From assembly GCA_964036045.1 (NCBI GenBank), contig OZ038383.1, positions 13,780,430 to 13,844,429 of the forward strand: DNA of 64,000 bases, in the 5' to 3' direction. Source of the stretch: Eutreptiella sp. 'Long Island Sound 2002'. Taxonomy: Eukaryota; Euglenozoa; Euglenophyceae; Eutreptiales; Eutreptiaceae. Below, one piece after another: positions 30,025 to 39,721 of the stretch. The notes below the pieces were generated by a model. That model was not told the DNA's origin. It did not search any database and was given only the letters and a program-made list of their open reading frames with translations. Positions within the stretch are counted from its first letter, which is position 1, and the number at the start of each line of letters is the position of its first letter. The position numbers and the translations under genes are program-made.

Positions 30025-32041
30025 TGGTAGCAGAGGCTACCTGAATGTTGTTCCTTTGGTGTCCCAACCACAGCTAGCTCCCCAGTACGGCCCCGTAGAC
30101 TCCGCCACCTCCGGAGACGTAACGATTACGCTGCCGTGGTGCTGTGCGAACGAGGCCTTGAGAGGAATGCCTTGCGCAAGCCCAAATTGCCCAAGAAGGG
30201 CACAAATCAGCAGCTGTGGAGGCCCAGATTACAATCAAGATCCCAGTCGAAATTGGCCATCAAGCAGCTGGAATCTCCCAGCCTACGCTAATGGCAACGC
30301 TCCGGTGGAGCTTACGGACCTGGCAGGGACTAATACTCCTTACCAATGTCCACATTTTGAGACCATCGACGCCGACATTGACGACATTGAGATGGGTGGT
30401 CCAGGTGAGGTACCTACCTATAATCGACCAGCCTCTTGGGCACAATGGGACAACCATTTGTCTTCAGAAGTGACCCGTAACCTTGAGGCGCTTGAGGCCC
30501 TTTGTCTATTAGCCACGTCTAAGCTGATAGGACAAGAAAGAATCGCCTCTGATTTTTTATTCGAATATTTTTTCCTCCTTCAAGAAGAAATCAATACTAG
30601 GATGTGGTGGTGTTCTCAAGAAGATGAATCTTTTGCCATTTTTTTGCAGATCTGGGAGGCAAGCCCCTTCCCGAAGGAGAAGACCAAGGCACCTGTTGCC
30701 GGGCCCTCCGCCCCTCATCCCTCTGTTTCCATCCGCGACGATCTAGCCGCCGCGGTTGAGGAAGGAATTTTAGAGGCAGCTAGGCAGGCAAGCCTGGAAA
30801 TTAGGACTGAAGGAGCTCCCCAAGTCGACTCCTGGCTGCGAACCACTGAGATTAGCGGTCCGACAGCCTGCTCAGGCCCTTCAGGACACGGTATGTACTG
30901 TCCTGCCGACTGCTCTTGCAGATTACAGCGAGATACTGAGCTCCAATTGCTCAAAGATCAAATGCAACTCATCATTCAGACGCTGGGAATTAAAGATCTT
31001 TTCAAGACCCACATGAGGTCTGAGGGCGCATCATCGGTGGAACAAACAACAGAACCATCGGAGGAGGCGACAGAAATTTTTTCGATTGCTCCTTCGGTGG
31101 ACTCTAAGACCACCGACGCAAGGATCAGCAGGACTAAGCTAAAGGAAAGGGTTACAATCTCTCGATCTCAGAGTAGATCGGCGAAGGCTAGGACTGAGGC
31201 TCAGAATGCCAAACGAACTGCCTCCCGTACTACCCTTCCTGCTGTTGATTCCAATGCAATAGCCCAGATGTTGCTCGCCCAGACCCTCGCCGGAGCTGGT
31301 GTGGCTAATGATGCCGCCAAGGTGTCTGCCATTACGGCCGGTGTTGGGCTGGATTCACTTCTAAATCCCACTTCATTGCGACTTCGTCAGGTTGCCAAGC
31401 AACTGAAGTATAATGGGAACCCCAGACGTTGGCCTCAGTTCCAACGGGAATTTAAACTGTAGGTTAAGACTCAAAAACTCCAAGATGATCAGTTCCTGAT
31501 GGCCCTCTTGGACTGCCTTGAGGGAGCGCCGGCCAACACTTGGCTCAGGACCTGGAGTGATCGTGAGGATTCAAGTTCCCCCCTTACCTTTGATGAGGTG
31601 TGGGAACAGTTGGAGGTACGTGGATCCCGACTGCCAGAGGACCATTACCACCAGATGTTGAAGAATTTTCCTTCGTTCTCGCGATTAATCTTGCACGAAG
31701 TGCAAGACAAGAGACAGCGCTTCTGGAATCTCGTAGAAGAATCTGAACATTCAGGCGAAAAACGTTCCAGTGCCGAGCTGAAAAATTTGATTTTTGACAA
31801 GATCTCCTCTGAAACCGCCGCCACCCTTCGGAATAAACAGTCCGAAGAAAAGGTCAAGACCTGGTGGGCGGAAGTCGATGGCTTCGACGCCTCGGCCAAC
31901 AGGTTTACGGTCAGGGAGGCACTTCAAAAGTGCTCCCCCACGTCGTTTACCAAGGTGAAATTCACTGAAAACACGTGGAAAGTCAAGTTAAATAACACGA
32001 GGATCGGGACTTGTTTGTCCAAGTCCTCAATAGGGGAGTAA
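29861..32041 (+). pseudogene. gag: Gag of element 2, starting inside the LTR; one TAG and one frameshift
   Basis: The frame starts at ATG 29861 (A at -3, G at +4) inside the 5' LTR, crosses the LTR edge and primer site in a register that avoids the TAG within the primer sequence, and runs 533 codons to TAG at 31460-31462. The same frame continues for 193 codons to TAA at 32039-32041. Around the TAG the protein reads RRWPQFQREFKL-stop-VKTQKLQDDQFLMALLDCLE, inside what looks like the start of a Ty3 capsid domain (LTFDEVWEQLEVRG follows), so the TAG most likely replaced a Gln codon. Near 31985 coding moves to another frame (HEDRDLFVQVLNRGVSF), with a TAA at 31993 in that frame. The N-terminal 350 residues are acidic and Ser/Pro rich with no known domain. 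Confidence 0.8.
30025..30037 (+). promoter_or_regulatory. Primer-binding site, initiator Met tRNA
   Basis: TGGTAGCAGAGGC follows the LTR with no gap. It is complementary to the CCTCTGCTACCA 3' end of eukaryotic initiator methionine tRNA, the common primer of Ty3/gypsy elements. It is read in frame as part of gag (H-G-S-R-G). Confidence 0.85.
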
Positions 32042-32895
32042 GTTTCCACGGCCATCGCCTGAAGGCCAGGAACTGGGTGTTTTCGTTCACCCCGCAGGAA
32101 CTGTGGGAAGAGGTTGAGCGGCTCGCTGACGCCGCCAATCAAAATTTCCATGAGGGTCTTGGGGGAAACAAGAATACCCAGCAAAACACCCAAAATGGGG
32201 CCCAAAAGGGCAACAAAAGGGTGAATGACACCCGGAATGTTCAGGATCATTGTAGCATCTGCCTTCTCTTAGGTTCTACGAACCGAGCTAAGACGCATTC
32301 TACTGCTAATCACCGATGGTCTGCTTACGATCACAAGGTGATTGGTGAAAATGTCCGTAATTCGCAGAATTCAGACAGGAATGACAGACAGGTGCATGGT
32401 GCAAAGGGGGGAAAGGGTAATCCGACCCCCTCCGGTGGAAACAAAAATACCGGAGGCCCTGGCGGGTCCCAAGGCAAAGGAAATCGGACTCCATCCGGTT
32501 CCGGTGGGCAGCCTAACGGTCAGACAATTCCTAATGGGAACGCCGGAGGCGGAAATCGAAATCCAGGCCAAACCCCTCAATCCGGTACAAACAAAGGAAA
32601 TGCTCCAGGATCACAGGGTAAAGGTAAGGGAAATCCTTCAGGAACCCCTTTCTCTGGTAAGGGCAGAGGGCGTGGCGACGGTGGTGGCCCATCATCCGGC
32701 GGCCGTGGCCGTGGACGTGGAAAGGGAAATCATCGTGTGGATCAGGTCTCAGGTGCAGATCAGGTGTCCGATGCGGATCGAGATTATGTCGAAAATGCCC
32801 TGAATCCAGCGGATGATCCGTTCCAAGATGAGTGGATCGACGAATCAGGCTGTGTTCACAATGTTAACGCAGCCGCTGGAGGTCAGAACGCCTAG
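31996..32895 (+). CDS. Nucleocapsid-like block of element 2 gag
   Basis: The frame is open from 31996 to a TAG at 32893-32895. It begins HEDRDLFVQVLNRGVSFHGH, apparently the end of the capsid domain, then a Cys/His group (HCSICLLLGSTNRAKTHSTA followed by NH) that resembles a zinc knuckle with an expanded loop. Then comes a long Gly/Asn/Pro/Lys region with RG repeats (GKGRGRGDGGGPSSGGRGRG), typical of an RNA-binding nucleocapsid. No ATG is well placed, so it is probably translated as part of Gag, with the join to the upstream frame damaged near 31985. The amber at its end precedes the protease in the same frame. Confidence 0.75.
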   Translation, partial: HEDRDLFVQVLNRGVSFHGHRLKARNWVFSFTPQELWEEVERLADAANQNFHEGLGGNKNTQQNTQNGAQKGNKRVNDTRNVQDHCSICLLLGSTNRAKTHSTANHRWSAYDHKVIGENVRNSQNSDRNDRQVHGAKGGKGNPTPSGGNKNTGGPGGSQGKGNRTPSGSGGQPNGQTIPNGNAGGGNRNPGQTPQSGTNKGNAPGSQGKGKGNPSGTPFSGKGRGRGDGGGPSSGGRGRGRGKGNHRVDQVSGADQVSDADRDYVENALNPADDPFQDEWIDESGCVHNVNAAAGGQNA

Positions 32896-32931
32896 GGGAG
32901 CCACGAAAATCGCCCCTCCCCAGGCGATTTC
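32893..32931 (+). promoter_or_regulatory. Amber codon followed by a predicted H-type pseudoknot
   Basis: TAG at 32893-32895 separates gag from protease in one frame. GGGAG (32896-32900) can pair with CTCCC (32916-32920), and GAAAATCGCC (32905-32914) with GGCGATTTC (32923-32931, one bulged A). The order a-b-a'-b' is that of an H-type pseudoknot, and the long stem starts nine bases after the stop, close to the eight-base spacer of the murine leukaemia virus readthrough signal. The pairing is seen in the sequence; readthrough is inferred. Confidence 0.65.
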
Positions 32932-34476
32932 AGGCATGATCCTCAGATTCCTGATCGACCATTACTTGATGTAGGGTCGCTTGTCTCCTCTCCCCTGGAT
33001 CCGGCAGCGGATCCTTCTGTTGCAGTGGACGAGGTTGGTGTACAGTCCAAGCACAGGGCCCGTCAGTTTGTCACAAAGCTGTGGGTCTCTGATTGCAAGG
33101 GAAATTTCCATCTCGCCACTTGTTTGTGTGACAATGGATCAGAGGTAAATCTCCAATCCAATTCATTCTTACCCGACGACTGCGTGTTTGAATCGCCTCA
33201 TCCTGTTACCCTCGAGGGAGTTTCTGGACATTCTCTCGCAGGTGGGCAACGCGGTTGTTATATATCAACTCATTTGGTCGCTCAAGACCTTTGGGAAGAG
33301 CAAAATGTGGAGGAAGTTGTCCTTAAGGATGACTACTTCTATCGTGCTGACATAAAGTATGACCTTTATTTGGGCCATCCTTGGCTTCGCAAGAACAGGG
33401 TAGCGCCCGTAGGTCATCGTCGTTGTTTTTTGCTGGAGTCAGGTCCCTTGGAGCGTCCTGAATTTCGTTTTTTGCACGCAGGGTTTAAAAGTGCAGAAGA
33501 ATTTTTGAAGCAAAAGGTGACACCAAAATTTGGTGAAGATGTCACTATTGCAGAGGTGAATGGGAGTGCCGATTACTCCCAAGAGTTAGAATGTCTTCGT
33601 AGGGACTCCCAGCCACGACGCCCTTCGCGCTTGCACTCTTCATCCTACAGAGTTGTCGACAAATGGCGCGATGCAATTTGTGAATATTTTCATGAACACC
33701 ATTCCTTTTGGCCCCAGTATGATGCCTTTGCTAACCGTATGAACAAGCGCTTTGACAAGCACTTTAGCGACGCTTGGACCCATAAATGGGACAAGAAGTT
33801 GTGGATTAATCCTCCGTTTCACTTAATCCAGCAGGTCATCCACAAAATCAAGCAAGATAAAACCCAGGCAATTTTAGTTGTGCCCTTGTGGGACGACAAG
33901 CCTTGGTTTCAGGAATTACAAGACATTTGTGTAGATTACATCGAACTTCCCAGGAAGATTAAGCTGTATGCCAGGGACGACACAGGTCCCCTGCCACAGC
34001 GGTCCTGGAGTTCGCTTGCATTCCTGGTGGATGGAAAGCTTTCTGACTCTAATTCTGCTGATTCTAGTACAGATTCCTGTGTTGGGTCTGAATCTGAGGT
34101 TGAGCGTGGTACTGATGATGAATCTATTTTTTCTGATTTTTGTCCGTCAGATACCCAAGGTGATTCAACGTCCATGACAATGGATCCGCCTCGACTCCCT
34201 CTTCCCCAATACGGTCGACATCGAAAAGAATCTTCAGTGCACGGGCGAGGAAAAATCTCCAATCGCGCCGCAAATTCAGAGTTTTTTATGAAAAACCCCC
34301 TGTGGAAGCTTTCATGGATCCTTTCGAGGAGCTGGATCACGAAGAGAATTTCTGGGATTTCGACACAAGACCCACCTATCTTCAAGAGGCAGTTGATACG
34401 GACTTGTTTAGGGACATCCGTAAGAAGATTCTTCCTGCCAAAGCCGAAGAAGTCGCCAAAGTTTTTTCGACAGTAA
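32896..34476 (+). CDS. Protease and methyltransferase-like module of element 2
   Basis: Read from the amber codon without another stop to TAA at 34474-34476. The protease-like domain has LATCLCDNGSEVNLQSNSFL, where the usual DTG or DSG is DNG, and ends with the flap-side signature YDLYLGHPWLRKNRV. Downstream, about 33650-34040, YDAFANRMNKRF, KLWINPPFHLIQQVIHKIKQ, AILVVPLWDDKPWF and SWSSLAFLVDG form a domain like the N6-adenine methyltransferase-like part of DIRS retroelements, with NPPF in place of the catalytic DPPY/NPPY. An acidic Ser-rich linker follows. The last 60 codons overlap pol in a different frame and are probably not translated. Whether DNG is active is unknown. Confidence 0.75.
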   Translation, partial: GSHENRPSPGDFRHDPQIPDRPLLDVGSLVSSPLDPAADPSVAVDEVGVQSKHRARQFVTKLWVSDCKGNFHLATCLCDNGSEVNLQSNSFLPDDCVFESPHPVTLEGVSGHSLAGGQRGCYISTHLVAQDLWEEQNVEEVVLKDDYFYRADIKYDLYLGHPWLRKNRVAPVGHRRCFLLESGPLERPEFRFLHAGFKSAEEFLKQKVTPKFGEDVTIAEVNGSADYSQELECLRRDSQPRRPSRLHSSSYRVVDKWRDAICEYFHEHHSFWPQYDAFANRMNKRFDKHFSDAWTHKWDKKLWINPPFHLIQQVIHKIKQDKTQAILVVPLWDDKPWFQELQDICVDYIELPRKIKLYARDDTGPLPQRSWSSLAFLVDGKLSDSNSADSSTDSCVGSESEVERGTDDESIFSDFCPSDTQGDSTSMTMDPPRLPLPQYGRHRKESSVHGRGKISNRAANSEFFMKNPLWKLSWILSRSWITKRISGISTQDPPIFKRQLIRTCLGTSVRRFFLPKPKKSPKFFRQ

Positions 34477-37400
34477 TTCCTGGCGATCAGGTGGACACTG
34501 AACTGTGTTCCAAGTCAAGAGAAAAGATTTTTGAGGAACGGAAGGACACAACCCTTTCAGGAAAGTTGATCAAAGACCCCCCTGTCCGTGGACAGTTCGG
34601 TGAAGCCTTCATCGAGCTTCGTGAAGGGTACAAGGCGAAGAAACAGCGCCCTTATGAGAACCATGGACATAAGCATGAGATCCTCAGAAAAATCATCGAG
34701 AGAAATCTCAGGGAATTTGGTTGGCTTGAGGGTTGTATGACCAGCGAATGGTGCTGTGCACCCTTCACAGTCCCGAAGCCACCGCCTGCAGACCAGAACA
34801 CCATTGATGGTTGGCGAATGGTTGTTGATTTTCGCAATCTCAACGCCGAAACCAAGGCGGATTCGCACCCCCTGCCCCTCATTGAGGAGGAAATCGCCAA
34901 GAGGGCAAGAGGTCGTTTGTTTTCTGTGCTGGATCTCCGTCACGGCTTTCACCAAATGCCGTTGAGGAAGGACAGCCAACCTCTCACCTGTATGTGCACG
35001 CCATGTGGCCCAGTCCAATGGACGGTCATGCCCATGGGCCTGAAGAACGCCCCCTCATTTTTTCAAAGAATGATGGAGGATGTGCTGTTCACAACCCATC
35101 CTGAGCTTCGTGCCTTCGTGAGTGTGTACATAGATGACATAATCATCGCGACAGAAGGGGAGGGACTGACCGAAGCTGAGCTGGTGGCCCTACATGAGAA
35201 GCAGCTGAACCAAGTTTTGGACATTCTTGACGCCAATCAACTGATTTGTGGGCCAAAGAAGGGAAAATTTTTTTTAAAATCAGTCGAATTTTGTGGTTCT
35301 CTCCTAGAGAATGGCACCCGACGACCCAGTCCAGGGAAGCTCGTCGCTATTCAGAAGTGGAAGCGCCCTGAGACGATCACGGAGTTGAGAGGATTCCTGG
35401 GTTGTTGCAATTTTTACCACACTTTTGTGCCGAATTATGCCAAATTTGCTGCCCCCCTCACTGAATTATTGAAGGTAGGGAGAGATGCGGGCAAGGCAGG
35501 TTCAAAGGTTCGTGTCAAGTGGACTGACGAGTGCGAGGAGGCCTTCCATCACTTGAAGGCGGCCCTCTGCGAAGTCGCCACGTTGCATGTGCCCCAATTT
35601 GACCGACCCTTCTACATTAGAACCGACGCTTCTAGGTACGCGATCGGAGCTGTTCTTGAACAGGTTGATGAGGCAACCGGCGATCATTACCCTCTTGCAT
35701 TTGGGTCTCGGAAGCTAGCCCCACGCCAAATGCAATGGTCGCCGCGTGAGCAAGAAACCTACGCCATCATCTGTGCTTTAAAAAAGTACCAATCGTGGGT
35801 TGGCACCAATCGAGTCGAGGTCCTGACGGATCATCGATCTCTGGAGTATTGGGCCACTGAACACATTGATACTGTCGCGAGCCCAGCTGGCCGACGGGCC
35901 AGATGGCACGAATTTCTCAGTCTGTTTGACCTCCATGTGTCGTATTTGCCTGGAAAACACAACACGGTAGCGGATGCTCTGAGCCGATGGGCTTACCCCG
36001 CCTCAGAGGGGCTGCAAAGTACCAACATCCATGGTACGGAGCAGGACCGCCATGTCATCATCGAATGGGATCAGGAAGAAAAGAAACTCATTCGACGTGC
36101 ATGCATGCAGTGCGCTGTTAAACAGCACGCATTGCCGTGTCAAGACATCACGGCCATCTCAGATCCGGCGCATGCCCATGAGATCTGCACCAAAACACTG
36201 AAAGTCGTGGAGAAAGTCACCGATCCCTCCTCAGGGAGTGTGAAACGGTTTGACTATACCCGACAAGTAAGTCGATTTCGGTTGATCCAAGGCATTAAGC
36301 GTCGAGATCCGGCCAAAACTCCACCCCTGCCTAAAGATTCCCTGATCATCCGTGACTGGACGTCCGATTATCTGCAGGATCCCATGTTTAAAGAGGTCTT
36401 TGGAAATCTCCAATCCAAAGATGCTCACAAGGATGGGATTTTTCCTGAGTACTCGTTGGATGGGGGGAAGCTGTGGATGGAGGGTAAATTGTGTGTGCCA
36501 GACGCCCTAGCCCCCCGAGTGTTAAACTGGTGGCATAAATGGGAGTCCCCCCACGCACATGGCCGTCGACTGTGGTCGATGATTAAACATAGGTTGTTTG
36601 GCTCACGGCTATATACTCACTGCATGAAAGTAGCCGCCGGATGTGCCCAATGTGCTGTCTCGACGCCCCCCAGCGCGAAGAAGCACGGCCATCTGAGGCC
36701 TCATCCTATTCCGGAGCGCCTCTTCAACAGAGTCACGAGTGATTTTTTCTATCTCGGTGAGCTCGATGACGAAGAGTGCCATTGGACTAACAAAAAAGTC
36801 AATGGTGTGCTCCTCATTCAGTGCCGTCATTCCGGCTACATTCAAGTGTTGCCTTGCAACATTGAGTCGATGACTCGCAAGGCTGCCGCCAAATGGTGCG
36901 CGCAGACCTGGATGGGAGGTTGGGACGTCCCATCCGAGGTGGTGACGGATTCAGGCAAAGAGTACACCTCCGAATGGTGGAGAGAATTATGTGCTCGCCT
37001 TGGAATCCACCACCTGCGATGTGAAATACACTCGCATCGGGCGCTGCCTGGCGAAAGAGCCGGCCGCTCACTTATAAATATGCTTCGTAAGGAGCTCGCG
37101 AGTGAAAAGGATTTCCATTGGCTTGAGATTCTTTTCGCCATGCTTCGCCGTTACCACAACACGCCTTTGTATCATGGCCTTTCTCCAAATGAAATTGTGT
37201 TTGGACGAAAGAAGTGTTGGTGGAACATGCCGTTGAATAATCCTCGCCCCTGTAAAGATGCTTCGCTGTTTTTGGACGAAGTCCAACGAGCAGATAAAAC
37301 TGTGTCGAAATTAATCGAGAAGCATCAAGCTGACTGGCTTTGGGTCCAGAATCAAGGTCGAAAAAACCCCCGGAATTTTGAAGTCGATGATCGAGTTTGG

Positions 37401-38084
37401 CTTCGAAAATCCGAAACCACCCTGGACGGAGATGACAAGCTTCTTCCCTTGTGGGAGGGGCCATTCGCTGTTATAGCGCGTCTTGGTGAGAACAGGTGGA
37501 GGATTCGTGTGGATGTCAGCAGGGAAATTGACGTTTCGGGCGATCGCCTCAAGAGAGAGATCCCCTCCCCCAAGGATCGGGTTAAACCCCTTTTTTGGAC
37601 TGCAAAACACTTGTCCGATCGGGTCATCGAAGGGGGAAAGTACGAACTCAAGAGGATTGTTGAAGCAAGACGTGACGCCAAGGGCGAATGGGAATTTCTG
37701 TGTGATTGGAGGGGCTTTGATTCCAGTCACAACAACTGGGAACCAGCCCAATCTTTTGTCCATGGATACACCAAGGGGTTCATTGACTTCCTCAAGAAGC
37801 ACCCCGAAATTGGAGTACTCCTGACAGATTGTTTGTCGAAACCAGACAGACAAGTGGAGAGCGACGGAAAACGACCTGTGGTGAATCGAGATCCAGCCTT
37901 TTACGGCCCTCAGCAGCCACATTCCAGGGCTGATCCGTCGATCCCCCCTCCTGCGGTCAGGCCAGCCCAGGAGCCAAATGAGGACCAAGCTTCGAGTTCG
38001 GCCGCTGATTTGCAGCGCCCAAGCCGTACGAGGGCCAGGCCAGACAGGTTGGTGGTCACATGTATTCGTGCTTGGCCGAATTGA
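34164..38084 (+). CDS. pol: Pol of element 2 (RT, RNase H, IN, chromodomain)
   Basis: The pol frame is open from 34164, overlaps the protease frame by about 310 bases in the -1 register, and ends in TGA at 38082-38084. Counting from 34302: reverse transcriptase about 110-340 with VVDFRNLN, FSVLDLRHGFHQMPL and YIDD at 276-279; RNase H from FYIRTDASRYAIGAVLEQ (437); integrase finger (H..H about 746-752, C780/C783); integrase core D814, D883, E918; chromodomain about 1108-1165 with WEFLCDWRGF and NNWEPAQSF. No internal break is seen, so this enzyme could still work. Expression probably needs a -1 frameshift in the overlap. No ideal slippery heptamer in the correct register was found; GTTTTTT at 34280-34286 is the nearest, so the mechanism is open. 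Confidence 0.95.
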   Translation, partial: FNVHDNGSASTPSSPIRSTSKRIFSARARKNLQSRRKFRVFYEKPPVEAFMDPFEELDHEENFWDFDTRPTYLQEAVDTDLFRDIRKKILPAKAEEVAKVFSTVIPGDQVDTELCSKSREKIFEERKDTTLSGKLIKDPPVRGQFGEAFIELREGYKAKKQRPYENHGHKHEILRKIIERNLREFGWLEGCMTSEWCCAPFTVPKPPPADQNTIDGWRMVVDFRNLNAETKADSHPLPLIEEEIAKRARGRLFSVLDLRHGFHQMPLRKDSQPLTCMCTPCGPVQWTVMPMGLKNAPSFFQRMMEDVLFTTHPELRAFVSVYIDDIIIATEGEGLTEAELVALHEKQLNQVLDILDANQLICGPKKGKFFLKSVEFCGSLLENGTRRPSPGKLVAIQKWKRPETITELRGFLGCCNFYHTFVPNYAKFAAPLTELLKVGRDAGKAGSKVRVKWTDECEEAFHHLKAALCEVATLHVPQFDRPFYIRTDASRYAIGAVLEQVDEATGDHYPLAFGSRKLAPRQMQWSPREQETYAIICALKKYQSWVGTNRVEVLTDHRSLEYWATEHIDTVASPAGRRARWHEFLSLFDLHVSYLPGKHNTVADALSRWAYPASEGLQSTNIHGTEQDRHVIIEWDQEEKKLIRRACMQCAVKQHALPCQDITAISDPAHAHEICTKTLKVVEKVTDPSSGSVKRFDYTRQVSRFRLIQGIKRRDPAKTPPLPKDSLIIRDWTSDYLQDPMFKEVFGNLQSKDAHKDGIFPEYSLDGGKLWMEGKLCVPDALAPRVLNWWHKWESPHAHGRRLWSMIKHRLFGSRLYTHCMKVAAGCAQCAVSTPPSAKKHGHLRPHPIPERLFNRVTSDFFYLGELDDEECHWTNKKVNGVLLIQCRHSGYIQVLPCNIESMTRKAAAKWCAQTWMGGWDVPSEVVTDSGKEYTSEWWRELCARLGIHHLRCEIHSHRALPGERAGRSLINMLRKELASEKDFHWLEILFAMLRRYHNTPLYHGLSPNEIVFGRKKCWWNMPLNNPRPCKDASLFLDEVQRADKTVSKLIEKHQADWLWVQNQGRKNPRNFEVDDRVWLRKSETTLDGDDKLLPLWEGPFAVIARLGENRWRIRVDVSREIDVSGDRLKREIPSPKDRVKPLFWTAKHLSDRVIEGGKYELKRIVEARRDAKGEWEFLCDWRGFDSSHNNWEPAQSFVHGYTKGFIDFLKKHPEIGVLLTDCLSKPDRQVESDGKRPVVNRDPAFYGPQQPHSRADPSIPPPAVRPAQEPNEDQASSSAADLQRPSRTRARPDRLVVTCIRAWPN

Positions 38085-39706
38085 GGAAGCCATCCTACTA
38101 CATTCTGCTCAATCCACTGTTCATTCTTTCTGTTTATGTCATGATGTGGAGAACTGCGAATGTTTGATAATTTGACGTCAATCAACTTTTCTTTGGTCTC
38201 CGTTCGGCAGACAAGGCGTAGATACGCTGACGGAGTGTGCTGCCGTGTTCAGAAAAAACCAAACTCAGGCTTAATTTAGGCAGATTTGGGGTAATCTTGT
38301 CTCTGTTGGTCTGTGCATCTTTGGAATTTGGCTACTCGTGCAGATGGAAGCAAATGTACATAATCAAAACACCGGCCGGTGACATTCACCCCTACAGGCA
38401 CCCCCTGTAGTACTGGCTGCACCAGATGCGACGCCAGGAACTCAGATCTTACCTTCATTTGCTGTGATGCTGACGCCAAAGTCCAGATTCAGATCCAGGA
38501 TCCTCAAATTTGCCTTGAATTTCTCAGGTTTGTCCATCATTCTGCCACTGTTGTACGAAACCCAGACGTCAATTGTTCAGACAATCTTCATCTAGGAGCT
38601 CTAGGGACTTCTAACAGTCACCTCTGAAGTCCGTAAGCTTCGTTGTATTTTTGGCACACGCCAATGTGAGCTCAATCCGACCTGAAACTGTCGAAAATAA
38701 TGAATCCAAGTGTCTTGTGGGACTCCATCGAAAGATTGGCCTTGTCCAAGTCGATTGACACCACCGCCACTGTAAATTCGGTGTCTCTCAGTTATATACT
38801 GTCAGTAAAGCGCCTTCAGCGAACCTTCGGCGCGTTACATGCCAAGGATCCAGGGCTATCATGTCCCATCATGATGCATCATCACATGATCCACATTTTC
38901 AATGAATCTGTTGGATGCTCGCGAACCAACGTGCTGGAAAGCACAATTGAGCTGAATAAACGACAATATATATTAACTTTAGTCTAAACGAAAGTGTTAG
39001 TAGTTTCAGTTCCAGACATTCCGCTTCATTTCACCTCCATCTTAGGGAATTTCCTCATTTTAGGACAATTCAGATTGATTTCCTTGTCATCTCTTCACAT
39101 TCCTCGAAGATCTGTTTAGATCTAAGTGCACAGAAGAACATCTCTTCCTTCAATGGTTCACATAGGGTCTGTAGACAACATTTGTATTTGTTTTACCTCT
39201 TTGTGACTGTTTAATCTCCTTCATCTTTGCTCCAAATGAATGCTGAATTTTGTGACCATCCACCAGATGCGCCAAATCTGACGCACATGCTGCAGTTTTC
39301 AGAACGAGAAAAGCGGGATTAACACGTTGTAGAGTTCGGCGAGATCACCGTAGCGTGCCCGCGACAGCGAAACTGTGCCAGAGCGCTGAGATGTCACTCC
39401 AATTCTTGATCCCCCCACTCAATCCATCAATAATCTACCTCATTCTCAACCAATGCATGGTTTGGTATCGATTCTCGATACGTTTACATGCTTTTTAGCC
39501 CTTGACCTAATGTTTTACTGCACGGGGGACTATTCGTCACTTCTCATTCTGTCTCATTTCAGGTTCATCCAGCCTGATTCAGTGCCAATTCAGCCCAAAT
39601 CAGGTCAGATCAAGCAGATTTCGCCCCATCGAGGCTACATTTCTATGTTTTTCTGGGACTTACCCGCACTACGTTCTTCGTTGACGTAGCGACACACCCC
39701 AGTGTG
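38085..39706 (+). other. 3' untranslated region of element 2
   Basis: A 1.6-kb AT-richer stretch between pol and the polypurine tract. No frame resembling a known protein is present. Such long 3' regions can carry packaging or additional signals; none is visible here. Confidence 0.5.
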
Positions 39707-39711
39707 TTTTT

Positions 39712-39721
39712 GGAGGGGGAG
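39712..39721 (+). promoter_or_regulatory. Polypurine tract of element 2
   Basis: GGAGGGGGAG, preceded by a T run, immediately before the 3' LTR. This is the expected plus-strand primer. Confidence 0.85.

Noticed and set aside
34278-34290. TTTTTTA as a canonical -1 frameshift heptamer for element 2 pol.
   Set aside because: The heptamer is in register only in a third frame, and slipping there would lead to the protease frame, not pol. In the protease frame the site reads G-TTT-TTT, which is weak.
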